DNA of 64,000 nt. It comes from Streptomyces globisporus. GTDB taxonomy: Bacteria > Actinomycetota > Actinomycetes > Streptomycetales > Streptomycetaceae. Below the pieces are notes generated by a model that worked only from the letters and a program-made list of their open reading frames with translations, did no database searches and had not been told where the DNA came from. A program made the translations under genes and the position numbers. This document shows, one piece after another, positions 1 to 7,797 of this stretch. Numbering within the stretch: position 1 is the first letter of the stretch; each line of letters starts with the position of its first letter. The stretch is from contig NZ_QWFA01000007.1 of assembly GCF_003501885.1 (NCBI RefSeq), positions 1 through 64,000 on the forward strand, read 5' to 3'.

Positions 1-1673
1 ACGACGATGCTCGTGGTCGCCTTGCCGGGGCCCGCGCCGCCGATTCGCACGAACACGTCCTGGAGCGACGTCGGGTTCGCCGAGTGATCGGCGGACGCGC
101 CCTGCGGCCCGACCTCCAGCAGCGTCTCCGAGTTGACCGGGCCCGCGTCGATGAGGAAGCCCGCCAGCTTCACCCCGTCGACATCGGCGACCTTCATGGC
201 CGTCACCCCGTTGTCCGGGATGATGGTGGCCAGGCCGAGCCCGAGGACGACGGTGTCCGCCCGGTTCACGTTGATCGTCTGGTCGATGTGGTAAACCCCG
301 GGCGTGAAAAGCAGGTTGAGGCCCTGCGCCAGCGCGGCGTTGATCGTCGCGGCCGTGGCGCCCTGCTTGACGACGTAGAAGCGGTTCAGCGGGATGGACT
401 CGCCCGGCTGGGTTCCGCCGTCCCACGAGACGCCGCGCGCGTTGACCCGCTTCGCGGGGACGAAGACCTTGTACTCGTTGCCGTCGAGGTGGAGGAACGG
501 CTTCTCGCGCGAGATCGGGGTGGTGTCCAGCGTGGTGTACGGCGGGGTCGGGTAGCTCGCCGCGGGGGCGCCCTGGACGCCGGAGAACGTCATGTTCCAC
601 ACGGCGTTGGTCCAGCCGCCGACGGAGCTGTCGCGGGTGTACCACTGCTGCTGGGAGTACGGGCCGACCTCGCCGTCGATCTTGGAGTCGGCGATGTAGC
701 CGCCGCTGGCCCAGCCGTAACCGTCTGGGGCGAGGTTCAGCCCGCCCTTGACGTGCATCCGGCGGAACGGGGCGGCCTGGGAGACCGCCCAGCGGTTGGT
801 GCCGTTGACCGGGTTCAGGGTCAGGTTCTCCGCCGAGCGCCAGAAGTTCTGCGTCGCGTTCCCGTTGAACCAGCCCGCGTCCACGGTCACATCACCGTTG
901 AACGTGGTGGCGTTCGGGTTGAGGCCGAGACCCGCGATCTGCGTGTAGAAGCCGATCTGCGCGTTGATGTTGTCGTACGTGCCCGGCTTGAAGAGGAGCG
1001 CGTGCCGGCCGCTGCCGAACTGGGCCTCCTCCTGCTGCTGGAAGATCTCGTCGACCTTGCCCTGGATGTTCGGCGTGGGCGGATCGAAGACGTGGACGTT
1101 CGGGCCGAGGTCGCCGCCGCCCGGAATCTCCGGTCCGCCGCCCCCGTCACGCGTACCGAAGACCTTGAACTCCCAGAGCGAGTAGCCGTATCCGGTGGCC
1201 CGCTCGGTGCCCGTCAGCCGCACGTAACGGGCGTCGCCGGAGACGTTCAGGGTCTCGTTGCCGCCCGCCGATGTGGTGGTGCTGTAGGCGGTCGTCCAGT
1301 CGTTGCCATTGGTCGAGAGCTCGATGCGGTAGCTCTTGGCGTGCGCGGCCTCCCAGGCGAGTTCGACCCGGCTGAGCGCGGCCGGCGAACCGAGGTCGAT
1401 CCGGATCCACTGGGGGTCGGCGAAGGCGCTGGACCAGCGGGTCCCGCCGTCCCCGTCGACGGCGTTGCCCGCCGCGGTGCCGCCGTTCTCCTGACTGGAG
1501 GCGGTCACCGTGCTGCCCTGGGAGAGCAGCACCGGCGCGGCCTGTGCCGGAGCCGCCTGCACGGCTGCGAGCAGCGTCGCGACCAGGGTGGTGATGACCG
1601 CGAGGGCCGGCGTGCGCCGTCGACGGGATGCGGCCACGGGAGGCCGCGAGGGTCTGACGAGGGCAACGGACAT
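1..1673 (-). CDS. Secreted discoidin-domain / beta-helix protein (C-terminus cut by window edge)
   Basis: The gene starts at the ATG at 1673 behind AGGAG (7 nt spacing) and runs off the left edge, so about 557 codons are visible. Residues 1-46 are a signal peptide with RRRR followed by a hydrophobic stretch ending in APAQAA. Residues ~48-170 form a discoidin (F5/8 type C, CBM32-like) domain with the VDGDGGTRWSS and YGYSLWEFKVF motifs. From ~185 on there is a right-handed beta-helix-like region with two similar blocks (FKPGTYDNINAQIGFYTQIAG and FTPGVYHIDQTINV). Proteins with this layout are often called 'adenylyl cyclase' in Streptomyces genomes, but nothing here supports cyclase activity. Pectate-lyase-like folds in GH55 or GH87 glucanases are a better guess. 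It is divergent from a GH16 glucanase with which it shares the discoidin domain and an operator, so a role on a beta-glucan-type polymer is inferred. Confidence 0.85.
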   Translation of the reverse strand, partial: MSVALVRPSRPPVAASRRRRTPALAVITTLVATLLAAVQAAPAQAAPVLLSQGSTVTASSQENGGTAAGNAVDGDGGTRWSSAFADPQWIRIDLGSPAALSRVELAWEAAHAKSYRIELSTNGNDWTTAYSTTTSAGGNETLNVSGDARYVRLTGTERATGYGYSLWEFKVFGTRDGGGGPEIPGGGDLGPNVHVFDPPTPNIQGKVDEIFQQQEEAQFGSGRHALLFKPGTYDNINAQIGFYTQIAGLGLNPNATTFNGDVTVDAGWFNGNATQNFWRSAENLTLNPVNGTNRWAVSQAAPFRRMHVKGGLNLAPDGYGWASGGYIADSKIDGEVGPYSQQQWYTRDSSVGGWTNAVWNMTFSGVQGAPAASYPTPPYTTLDTTPISREKPFLHLDGNEYKVFVPAKRVNARGVSWDGGTQPGESIPLNRFYVVKQGATAATINAALAQGLNLLFTPGVYHIDQTINVNRADTVVLGLGLATIIPDNGVTAMKVADVDGVKLAGFLIDAGPVNSETLLEVGPQGASADHSANPTSLQDVFVRIGGAGPGKATTSIV

Positions 1674-1739
1674 GTCTGATCTCCTGAAAGGTCAGGTGGG
1701 CGGGGGTGGTGCAGCTGCGGGCGCGTGCTCCCACAAAGG

Positions 1740-1793
1740 GAGAGAGCGCTCTCTCGGTAGCCGAATGATTCTCCCGCGTTTCCGTCGCGTCAA
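1740..1793 (-). promoter_or_regulatory. Promoter and LacI-type operator of the discoidin/beta-helix gene
   Basis: Reading on the minus strand, TTGACG (1788-1793) is followed by a 17 nt spacer and AATCAT (1765-1770). A 16 bp perfect palindrome, GAGAGAGCGCTCTCTC (1740-1755), lies 9 bp beyond the -10 and so should cover the transcription start. The AGCGCT core is typical of LacI-family repressors of Streptomyces carbohydrate genes (the CebR box is TGGGAGCGCTCCCA). The 350 bp between the two divergent genes (1674-2023) holds this element and its partner at 1938-1993 and no gene. Confidence 0.6.
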
Positions 1794-1937
1794 GAGTTGT
1801 GCGCAGGATTGGAGTCCCGGCCCTTCCGCCGGAGCCGATGTTTCATCTCCTGCAAGCTCGGAGGCAGTTGACCAGGCATCAGCGCGGCAAGCCGGACGCC
1901 GTCTCTGTGGCGTCTGGAATCAACTCGGCCGAAACCC

Positions 1938-1993
1938 TTGACGGTTCACTCCGCTCCGGCCACGCTCCCCACTGCGGGGGAGCGCTCTCTCGG
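1938..1993 (+). promoter_or_regulatory. Promoter and operator copy of the GH16 glucanase
   Basis: TTGACG (1938-1943) is followed by a 17 nt spacer and CACGCT (1961-1966), a weak -10. The 14-mer GAGCGCTCTCTCGG (1980-1993) lies shortly downstream. The same 14-mer occurs in the same orientation at 1744-1757 in front of the divergent gene, so one repressor probably controls both. Confidence 0.5.
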
Positions 1994-2023
1994 CCTCATC
2001 CCCTCACAGAGCAAGGAGTTCGC

Positions 2024-3757
2024 ATGGAAGCCCGTGGAACACCACGGTTGCGCGGTGCCCTGGCGGTCATGGCCGCCGTGGCCCTCCTGTTCACCCTCTC
2101 CGTGGCCGTCGCCCCGGAACGCGCCGCCGCCGCGGCCGTCCTCGTCTCCCAGGGAAAGCCGGCCACCGCCTCCAGCACGGAAGCCCCCTTCGCGGCCCCG
2201 TCCGCCGTCGACGGCGACACCTCCACCCGCTGGTCCAGTGCCTTCACCGACGACGAGTGGATTCGTATCGACCTCGGCGCGAGCACCTCGATCGGACAGG
2301 TCGTCCTCAACTGGGAAGCCGCGTACGCCAAGGGCTACCGTCTGGAGGTCTCCGACAACGGGGCCGACTGGCGGACCGTCCACTCCACCACCTCCGGCAC
2401 CGGTGGCGTCGAGACCCTGACGGTCCCCGGCACCGGCCGCTACATCCGGATGCACGGTACCGAGCGCGCCACCCCCTGGGGCTACTCCCTCCACGAGTTC
2501 CAGGTCTACTCCACCAACGGCGGCACCGCTCCCGGCGACGACGTCCTGCTCTCCTACGGGAAGACCGGTTCCGCCTCGACCTCCCAGCACGACGGCACCT
2601 GCTGGGAGTGCTCCCCGGGCAAGGCGTTCGACCGCGACCCCGCCAGCCGCTGGGCCACCAGCCCCGAGGGCGGCTGGACCGACCCGGGCTGGATCGCCGT
2701 CGATCTCGGCGCCAGAGCGGAGATCAACCGGGTGGTCCTCCAGTGGGACCCGGCGTACGCCAGGGCCTACCGCATCGAGGTCTCCGACAACGGGACCGGC
2801 TGGACGACGATCCATTCCACCACCACCGGCACCGGCTTCAAGGAGACGCTGGACGTCAGCGGCACCGGCCGGCACGTGCGCCTGTACGCCACCCAGCGCA
2901 GCGGCGAATACGGCTACTCGCTCTGGGAGTTCCAGGTCTGGGGCACCGGCGGAGCGCCGATCCCCGCACCGTCGCTGCCCGCGGACCCCACGTACGACCG
3001 GCTGGTGTTCAGCGACGATTTCAACGGCCCCGCCGGCGCCGCGCCCGACCCGGCCAAGTGGGTCCCGGAGACCGGCACCGGCCCCAACAACGAGCTGGAG
3101 TACTTCACCAACAACAAGAACGCGGCCCAGGACGGCAACGGCAGCCTCGTCCTGGAGGCCCGCCGCGAGGCAACCCCGGGTTCCGCCTGCCCGCCCGACC
3201 CGCTGAGCGGCAGCACCACCTGCCAGTACACCTCGGCGCGGCTCAACACCTACGGGAAGTTCCAGTTCACCTACGGCCGGGTCGAGGCCCGCATCAAGGT
3301 CTCCGGTACGCAGGGGCTCTGGCCCGCGTTCTGGATGCTGGGCGCGGACTACTTCGACCAGGGGCGTCCGTGGCCCTACACCGGTGAGATCGACATCATG
3401 GAGCACGTCGGCAAGGAGCCCAACACCACGTACTCCACCCTGCACGCCCCCGCGTACAACGGTGCGGCCGGCTACGGAGCCCCGTACTCCCTGCCGGGCG
3501 GCGCGAACTTCGCCGACGACTTCCACACCTTCGCCGTGGACTGGAACAGCGAGGGCATGACGTTCCGGGTCGACGGCAACGTCACGCACACGGTCGACAA
3601 GGAGGATCTGGAGAGCACCCGCGGACCCTGGGTGTTCGACCACGACTTCTTCCTCATCCTCAACAACGCGGTCGGCGGTGACTGGCCCGGCCCGCCCGAC
3701 GCCACCACCCGCTTCCCGCAGAAGATGAGCATCGACTACATCAAGGTCTGGCAGTAG
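2024..3757 (+). CDS. Secreted GH16 beta-glucanase with two discoidin domains
   Basis: This is a 577-residue exported endo-beta-glucanase (laminarinase type). The ATG at 2024 was chosen because AAGGAG precedes it and it begins a clean signal peptide (residues ~1-37, ending PERAAAA). Upstream in-frame codons have no ribosome site. Two discoidin/CBM32-like domains (~38-165 and ~175-310) each carry a WSS or WATS sugar-binding edge and end in YSLHEFQVY or YSLWEFQVW. The C-terminal ~255 residues are a GH16 domain with the catalytic signature EIDIMEH (nucleophile Glu455, Asp457, acid/base Glu460), typical of 1,3- or 1,3-1,4-beta-glucan hydrolases. The first discoidin domain closely resembles that of the divergent neighbour. 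Expression is probably controlled by a LacI-type repressor at the AGCGCT operator. The exact glucan is not determined by the sequence. Confidence 0.95.
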   Translation: MEARGTPRLRGALAVMAAVALLFTLSVAVAPERAAAAAVLVSQGKPATASSTEAPFAAPSAVDGDTSTRWSSAFTDDEWIRIDLGASTSIGQVVLNWEAAYAKGYRLEVSDNGADWRTVHSTTSGTGGVETLTVPGTGRYIRMHGTERATPWGYSLHEFQVYSTNGGTAPGDDVLLSYGKTGSASTSQHDGTCWECSPGKAFDRDPASRWATSPEGGWTDPGWIAVDLGARAEINRVVLQWDPAYARAYRIEVSDNGTGWTTIHSTTTGTGFKETLDVSGTGRHVRLYATQRSGEYGYSLWEFQVWGTGGAPIPAPSLPADPTYDRLVFSDDFNGPAGAAPDPAKWVPETGTGPNNELEYFTNNKNAAQDGNGSLVLEARREATPGSACPPDPLSGSTTCQYTSARLNTYGKFQFTYGRVEARIKVSGTQGLWPAFWMLGADYFDQGRPWPYTGEIDIMEHVGKEPNTTYSTLHAPAYNGAAGYGAPYSLPGGANFADDFHTFAVDWNSEGMTFRVDGNVTHTVDKEDLESTRGPWVFDHDFFLILNNAVGGDWPGPPDATTRFPQKMSIDYIKVWQ

Positions 3758-3773
3758 GAAACCCGCGGGTCCC

Positions 3774-3814
3774 GGGCGTCCGGACGGTGTGGCCCCCGCA
3801 CCGCCCGAACGCCC
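3774..3814. terminator. Imperfect hairpin between convergent genes
   Basis: Arms 3774-3790 and 3798-3814 pair with 14 Watson-Crick pairs, one G-T wobble and two mismatches around a 7 nt loop. It lies in the 67 bp between the convergent GH16 and DUF3048 genes and probably serves both directions. There is no U tract, as is usual in Streptomyces. Confidence 0.5.
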
Positions 3815-3824
3815 GTTCCAGGCT

Positions 3825-4775
3825 TCAGCCGCGCGGCGCGTACAGGATCCACAGCGGGCCATCGGCGAGGTCGACGCGCCGCCCGTCAGGGGTGCTGAAC
3901 ACCGTGTCCGCGTCGGCGGAGCTCCGGACCCACCGGGCGTCGTACGCCCGGCCGTCCCGCAGGACGACCGCGTCCCCCGACCCCACGGTCTCGGTGAACG
4001 GAGTGTTGTTCCCCGACCGGTCCTGGAAATCCGACTCCCGTACGTCCACGTCCTGGACGACGACCGTACCGGCCCCGATGTGCTCGCCCTCGGCCGTACG
4101 GGCGGGGGCGCCGTCCAGTGAGACGAGCCACCGCTCGCCCTCGGCGGACCAGGTGAACGTCACCGACGCGGACGGGTAGCGGACCGTACGGCTGTCCTCC
4201 GGCTCCCCGCCGGGCGGCGCCGCGCCGACCTTGAGTCCGAGCTCCGCCACGGCGTCCACACCGGAGGCGGTGAACGGGATCCGCTCCGGCCGCAGATACA
4301 GGTTGTGCGGCGCGGGCCGGTCCGGGCCCCGGAAGTACGCCTGGGGCGCCTTCGAAGGCGGTACGGGGTCCAGCGGCGCGCGGTCGATGACGGGCAGCAG
4401 CCTGCTCTGGGCCCCCGAGAAGGCCAGCGTCGGCCGGTCGAACTGCCGCAGCAGCTCCAGGTCGGTCTCCCGCGCGCTGCGTACGGGGCCGATGACCGGC
4501 GGCAGGTCGGAGGAGTACACGGCGAGGATCCGGCTCAGGCCCGCCTCCACCTGCTCGACGTAGACGATGTCGGCCTCCTCCAGCCCGGTGTGGGGGCGTG
4601 CGGGCGCCACATTGTCGATCTTCACGGCGAGTACGTCGGCGGCGCCGCCCGGACGGGAGGGGGAGGTGGTGGGCGAGGGCGACGAATCGTCGCCGCCCGT
4701 GCACGCGGCGGTCACGGCCAGCACGAGCACGGCGAACAGTGCTGCGGCCCGGTTCTTCACTCCGGCTGCGGACAT
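3825..4775 (-). CDS. DUF3048 domain lipoprotein
   Basis: This is a 316-residue predicted lipoprotein of the DUF3048 family (YerB-like in Bacillus), whose biochemical role is unknown. The start is the ATG at 4775 (MSAAGVKNRAAALF), preceded by GGAAGG at 9 nt, and it begins a lipoprotein signal ending in the lipobox TAAC. An upstream ATG would add 28 residues without a ribosome site and displace the signal peptide. After a Ser/Pro/Thr-rich linker, the family features are seen: VKIDNVAPARPHTGLEEADI near the N-terminus, GPVRSAR in the middle, and the C-terminal WILYAPRG. Family members are cell-surface proteins thought to act near the wall. It is convergent with the GH16 gene and monocistronic. 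Confidence 0.85.
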   Translation of the reverse strand: MSAAGVKNRAAALFAVLVLAVTAACTGGDDSSPSPTTSPSRPGGAADVLAVKIDNVAPARPHTGLEEADIVYVEQVEAGLSRILAVYSSDLPPVIGPVRSARETDLELLRQFDRPTLAFSGAQSRLLPVIDRAPLDPVPPSKAPQAYFRGPDRPAPHNLYLRPERIPFTASGVDAVAELGLKVGAAPPGGEPEDSRTVRYPSASVTFTWSAEGERWLVSLDGAPARTAEGEHIGAGTVVVQDVDVRESDFQDRSGNNTPFTETVGSGDAVVLRDGRAYDARWVRSSADADTVFSTPDGRRVDLADGPLWILYAPRG

Positions 4776-4949
4776 GACGACCGCCCTTCCGGGGCACCGG
4801 CCGGCGACATCTGCGGAACGTCGCCCTGTCGCGGCCCCTCGTCCATCATCCCCCATCACGGGTCCGGTGCACCCCTGCTCGCTCGGGAGGCCGCGCCCGG
4901 CCCGGACGCTCCCGGCATGGCCGGAACTGCTCTGCGCCGCGCCCTCGAT

Positions 4950-4993
4950 GCGCCTTCCGAAGGCGCTGTTCGCTCTCTACTGGTTGCACCAGT
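4950..4993. promoter_or_regulatory. Two palindromes upstream of a small gene
   Basis: GCGCCTTC-C-GAAGGCGC (4950-4966) and ACTGGT-TGC-ACCAGT (4979-4993) are perfect inverted repeats 12 bp apart, 52 bp or more before the GTG at 5045. The second resembles a DasR site (ACTGGTCTAGACCACT) but its centre is one base short, so that assignment is weak. They could be operators of the downstream gene or of the divergent lipoprotein gene. Confidence 0.3.
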
Positions 4994-5044
4994 GACGGGC
5001 TCTCGTACCCGCACGAGGTGAACAGGCGAGGCAGAGGGGGATCG

Positions 5045-5479
5045 GTGGAAGCCGAGTTGGCGGCACCGGCGGCATCGGGTGCGACGACGTTCGTGGGGCT
5101 GATGGCGACGGAGGCCTGGACGCAGGTGCGCGGGCGGCCGGCCCGCTTCCTGGGCCGCGGCGAGGACGACGAGGTGATCGACGCCGAGCTGGAGGAGTCC
5201 CGCGAGGAACTGACCGCCGCCCGCCGCAACGGCGACGATGACGGGGCCGCCGACGTCGCGGCCGAGTGGCGCATCAGGATCCGCCGGGCCCTGCGCGACA
5301 ACCCGGAGGCCGAGCAGGAGCTGCGGGCCATCCTCGACGAGCCGGCGCCCCGGCAGGCCGCAGGCCCCAGCGTGGCGATCAATCACAACACGATCAGCGG
5401 CGGCCACTGCAACGCCCCGGTGATCATGGCTCAGTGGGTCAACGACAGCGCACCCCCGCGGGGGCCGGGCACCGCGTAG
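5045..5479 (+). CDS. Conserved hypothetical protein, 144 aa
   Basis: I do not recognise a functional family. The GTG at 5045 follows AGAGGGGG at a good distance and gives a 144-residue protein. The N-terminus is a short non-polar segment (EAELAAPAASGATTFVGLMA), then a charged helical middle (residues ~40-95, rich in Glu, Asp and Arg), then a C-terminal tail with SVAINHNTISGGHCNAPVIMAQ. A tail with an asparagine-rich INHN turn and one cysteine is seen in Streptomyces proteins of unknown role. It is divergent from the DUF3048 lipoprotein gene and convergent with the next gene 24 bp away. It is probably cytoplasmic, with no clear transmembrane segment. Confidence 0.7.
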   Translation: MEAELAAPAASGATTFVGLMATEAWTQVRGRPARFLGRGEDDEVIDAELEESREELTAARRNGDDDGAADVAAEWRIRIRRALRDNPEAEQELRAILDEPAPRQAAGPSVAINHNTISGGHCNAPVIMAQWVNDSAPPRGPGTA

Positions 5480-5503
5480 GCGCCCCCGGTGTCGGGGCGG
5501 CCC

Positions 5504-6052
5504 TCACGCTCCCGTAGTGAGCTCGCCCCGGCACACCGGACACCGCTCCCTGCCGTCCCAGGCCTCCCAACCGAAGGACTCGGGCGAGAACGCGCGGTCC
5601 TTCAGCTCCCCGCGCACCGACACCCGGTAGGCCCAGACCAGGTCGAGGTAGGGGTGGTAGGCGTCGTGGAAGGCGGCCGAGGTGTGCGCCGCGCCCGAAC
5701 CCACAACGCGCTGGACGGCGCGCAACTGCTGGAACATCGCCTGCCCGGCGCCGGCCACCTGGGCGGAGGCGTCGATGAAGAACCGCTCGCGCACCTCGTG
5801 GACGCCTGCTTCGTCGAAGGCCGCGCGGGCGGCGAGCTCCGGATCGACGCCCGGGTCCTGCGCCTGGGCTATGCCGCGCAACCGGGTGTGGCATTTCCCC
5901 ACGGCGGCGATGAACTCGATGTACACCGACCGCCGCCGCTCGTCGGCCTCCCGGTCCCTCTCATGGCGCTGGCGCAGCCGGTCCGCCAGCACGGTGCCCG
6001 ATATCGCGATGAATCCGCCGCTGACGGTGGCGACGAGCGTGCCCCAGTCCAC
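5504..6052 (-). CDS. Membrane-anchored hypothetical protein with C-terminal CxxC
   Basis: This 182-residue protein starts at GTG 6052 behind GAGGGG. Residues ~5-24 (LVATVSGGFIAISGTVLADR) form one membrane helix. A strongly charged helix follows (RLRQRHERDREADERRRS), a common N-anchor plus cytoplasmic coiled-coil layout. The middle is helical. The C-terminus carries ERCPVCRGE, a lone Cys-x-x-Cys knuckle that could bind metal only in a dimer or with other ligands. Function unknown. It is convergent with the previous gene and faces the chitinase promoter region at its 5' end. Confidence 0.75.
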   Translation of the reverse strand: MDWGTLVATVSGGFIAISGTVLADRLRQRHERDREADERRRSVYIEFIAAVGKCHTRLRGIAQAQDPGVDPELAARAAFDEAGVHEVRERFFIDASAQVAGAGQAMFQQLRAVQRVVGSGAAHTSAAFHDAYHPYLDLVWAYRVSVRGELKDRAFSPESFGWEAWDGRERCPVCRGELTTGA

Positions 6053-6387
6053 TGCTGTTCCCCTCGGAGACGATCATGGTGTCCGCGCCCCCGAATCTAT
6101 CCCCGCCGCACCCTCGCCACCCGGCTTTCGGGCGGCCCAGCACACGGTGCTCAGAAGTGCTCCCCACGCGCGGAGTTCGCCGGCGCCGCCTAGGCAGGCC
6201 TCCCCTTCACCGGATACGGCACGAACGTGCTGCTGTTCTCGTCGATCGCCGGCGGCTGCCCCAGCGGGGGGACCGCCCGCTACGGACAGTCCAGGCGTTC
6301 GCAGATATGGAGTTGGGCTGCGCCGGGGCTGAGGGGCCCGCGCGGTGTCCGCCGCACGGCTCCGGACGGACGGTTTCTGACGGGCAG
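6053..6387. other. Intergenic stretch with a possible 3' gene remnant
   Basis: The 463 bp between the membrane protein gene and the chitinase start hold no complete gene. On the minus strand, 6190-6279 is open and ends in TAG (6190-6192), with a peptide ending IDENSSTFVPYPVKGRPA. This reads like the natural C-terminus of a lost gene, but it is only 29 codons and I cannot name the family. The rest of the stretch up to 6387 shows nothing I can interpret. The chitinase promoter follows. Confidence 0.25.
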
Positions 6388-6431
6388 TCTGGTCCAGACC
6401 TCTTGACCGAAGGTCTGGACCATTCTACGTT
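6388..6431 (+). promoter_or_regulatory. Chitinase promoter with paired DasR-type operators
   Basis: Two 12-mers form a perfect inverted pair: TGGTCCAGACCT (6390-6401) and AGGTCTGGACCA (6411-6422). Each matches the DasR/GlcNAc operator consensus (core GGTCTAGACC): 13 of 16 positions for the first site and 11 of 16 for the second. A promoter overlaps them: TTGACC (6403-6408), 17 nt, TACGTT (6426-6431). The second operator therefore lies inside the -35/-10 spacer and the first just upstream. Paired repeats of this kind are classical in Streptomyces chitinase promoters. GlcNAc-derived signals releasing DasR, and glucose repression, are expected. Confidence 0.85.
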
Positions 6432-6515
6432 TTGACGGGGTCACGACACAGGGCGGGTCGGGGTGAACCCTTCGCACCGACGGCGGCTGACCCGGGCAGG
6501 AAGGACATCCGGACC

Positions 6516-7583
6516 ATGGGGCGTACATCACGACTGCTGGGCCTCGGCCTGGCCGCGGCGCTCGTCGTACCGATGCTGGTCGCAGCCGCACCGCCGCAGT
6601 CGGCGGAGACGACAGGGGCGGCTGCCGAGACCTGTGCGGTCAAGTCGAAGCCCACGGGCAAGGTGCTCCAGGGGTACTGGGAGAACTGGGACGGCGCGGC
6701 CAACGGCGTGCACCCGCCGCTCGGCTGGATCCCGATCACCGACTCCCGCATCACCCAGCACGGCTACAACGTCGTCAACGCGGCCTTCCCCGTCATCCGC
6801 TCCGACGGCACCGTCCTCTGGGAGGACGGCATGGACAGCACCGTCAAGGTCGCCACCCCCGCCGAGATGTGCCAGGCCAAGGCATCCGGCCTGACCGTCC
6901 TCATGTCGATCGGCGGAGCCACGGCCGGGATCGACCTCAGCTCCAGCGCGGTGGCCGACCGGTTCGTCCGGACGATCGTCCCGATCCTGAAGAAGTACAA
7001 CTTCGACGGCATCGACATCGACATCGAGACCGGCCTCGTCGGCAGCGGCAACATCAACCAGCCGTCCCCCTCGCAGACCAACCTCATCCGCATCATCGAC
7101 GGCGTCCTCGCCGCCATGCCGTCGAACTTCGGCCTCACCATGGCCCCCGAGACGGCGTACGTCACCGGCGGCAGCGTCGTCTACGGCTCCATCTGGGGCG
7201 CGTACCTGCCGGTCATCAAGAAGTACGCCGACAACGGCCGCCTGTGGTGGCTGAACATGCAGTACTACAACGGCAGCATGTACGGCTGCTCCGGCGACTC
7301 CTACTCCGCCGGCACCGTCGCGGGCTTCACCGCCCAGACCGACTGCCTGAACAAGGGGCTCGTCATCCAGGGCACCACCATCAAGGTGCCCTACGACAAG
7401 CAGGTCCCCGGACTGCCCGCGCAGCCCGGCGCCGGCGGCGGCCACATGTCCACCTCGCTCGTCTCGCAGGCCTGGAACCACTACAACGGCTCACTGAAGG
7501 GGCTGATGACCTGGTCGTTGAACTGGGACGGCTCGAAGGGCTGGACCTTCGGCGACAACGTGAAGGCCCTCCAGGGCCGTTGA
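6516..7583 (+). CDS. Secreted GH18 chitinase
   Basis: This is a 355-residue exported chitinase that hydrolyses beta-1,4 GlcNAc links by substrate-assisted catalysis. The ATG at 6516 follows GGAAGGA and opens a signal peptide (MGRTSRLLGLGLAAALVVPM...AAAPPQSA). The GH18 barrel signature DGIDIDIE is at residues 164-171, with Glu171 as proton donor; SxGG appears as MSIGGATAG. There is no chitin-binding module or fibronectin domain, so it is a stand-alone catalytic domain of the short bacterial chitinase type (ChiD-like), unlike the multidomain ChiC type. The promoter carries two DasR-like operators and a hairpin terminator follows, so it is a single-gene unit in the chitin regulon. The product probably feeds GlcNAc and chitobiose uptake encoded elsewhere. 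Confidence 0.95.
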   Translation: MGRTSRLLGLGLAAALVVPMLVAAAPPQSAETTGAAAETCAVKSKPTGKVLQGYWENWDGAANGVHPPLGWIPITDSRITQHGYNVVNAAFPVIRSDGTVLWEDGMDSTVKVATPAEMCQAKASGLTVLMSIGGATAGIDLSSSAVADRFVRTIVPILKKYNFDGIDIDIETGLVGSGNINQPSPSQTNLIRIIDGVLAAMPSNFGLTMAPETAYVTGGSVVYGSIWGAYLPVIKKYADNGRLWWLNMQYYNGSMYGCSGDSYSAGTVAGFTAQTDCLNKGLVIQGTTIKVPYDKQVPGLPAQPGAGGGHMSTSLVSQAWNHYNGSLKGLMTWSLNWDGSKGWTFGDNVKALQGR

Positions 7584-7601
7584 CCCCCGCCCGTACGGAT
7601 T

Positions 7602-7636
7602 CCGCGCCCCCGGTTTGCCGATGACCGGGGGCGCGG
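7602..7636 (+). terminator. Hairpin terminator of the chitinase gene
   Basis: A 13 bp perfect G/C-rich stem (7602-7614 with 7624-7636) encloses a 9 nt loop, 18 bp after the chitinase stop codon. There is no U tract. Confidence 0.75.
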
Positions 7637-7797
7637 TGCCGCTCCGTCCGGGGGCGACACGAGGAAGGCGTGAACCGGTCGCACGCCGGGGCGGTCGAGA
7701 GAGCAGAATCGGGTACGGACCGGGGTGATCGTTTCCCGGTGCGACGGGCCCGTCTCCCCGCGGGCCGGCCGACGACGAAGACGTACGAGGAGACCCG

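Noticed and set aside
84-1679. Long open frame on the plus strand opposite the discoidin/beta-helix gene
   Set aside because: It is arginine/valine/alanine-rich without any family signature, and the opposite strand encodes a clear signal peptide, discoidin domain and beta-helix. It is a high-G+C shadow.
1946-3862. 638-codon open frame opposite the GH16 gene
   Set aside because: The plus strand holds the GH16 catalytic motif and two discoidin domains; the antisense frame has no recognisable domain.
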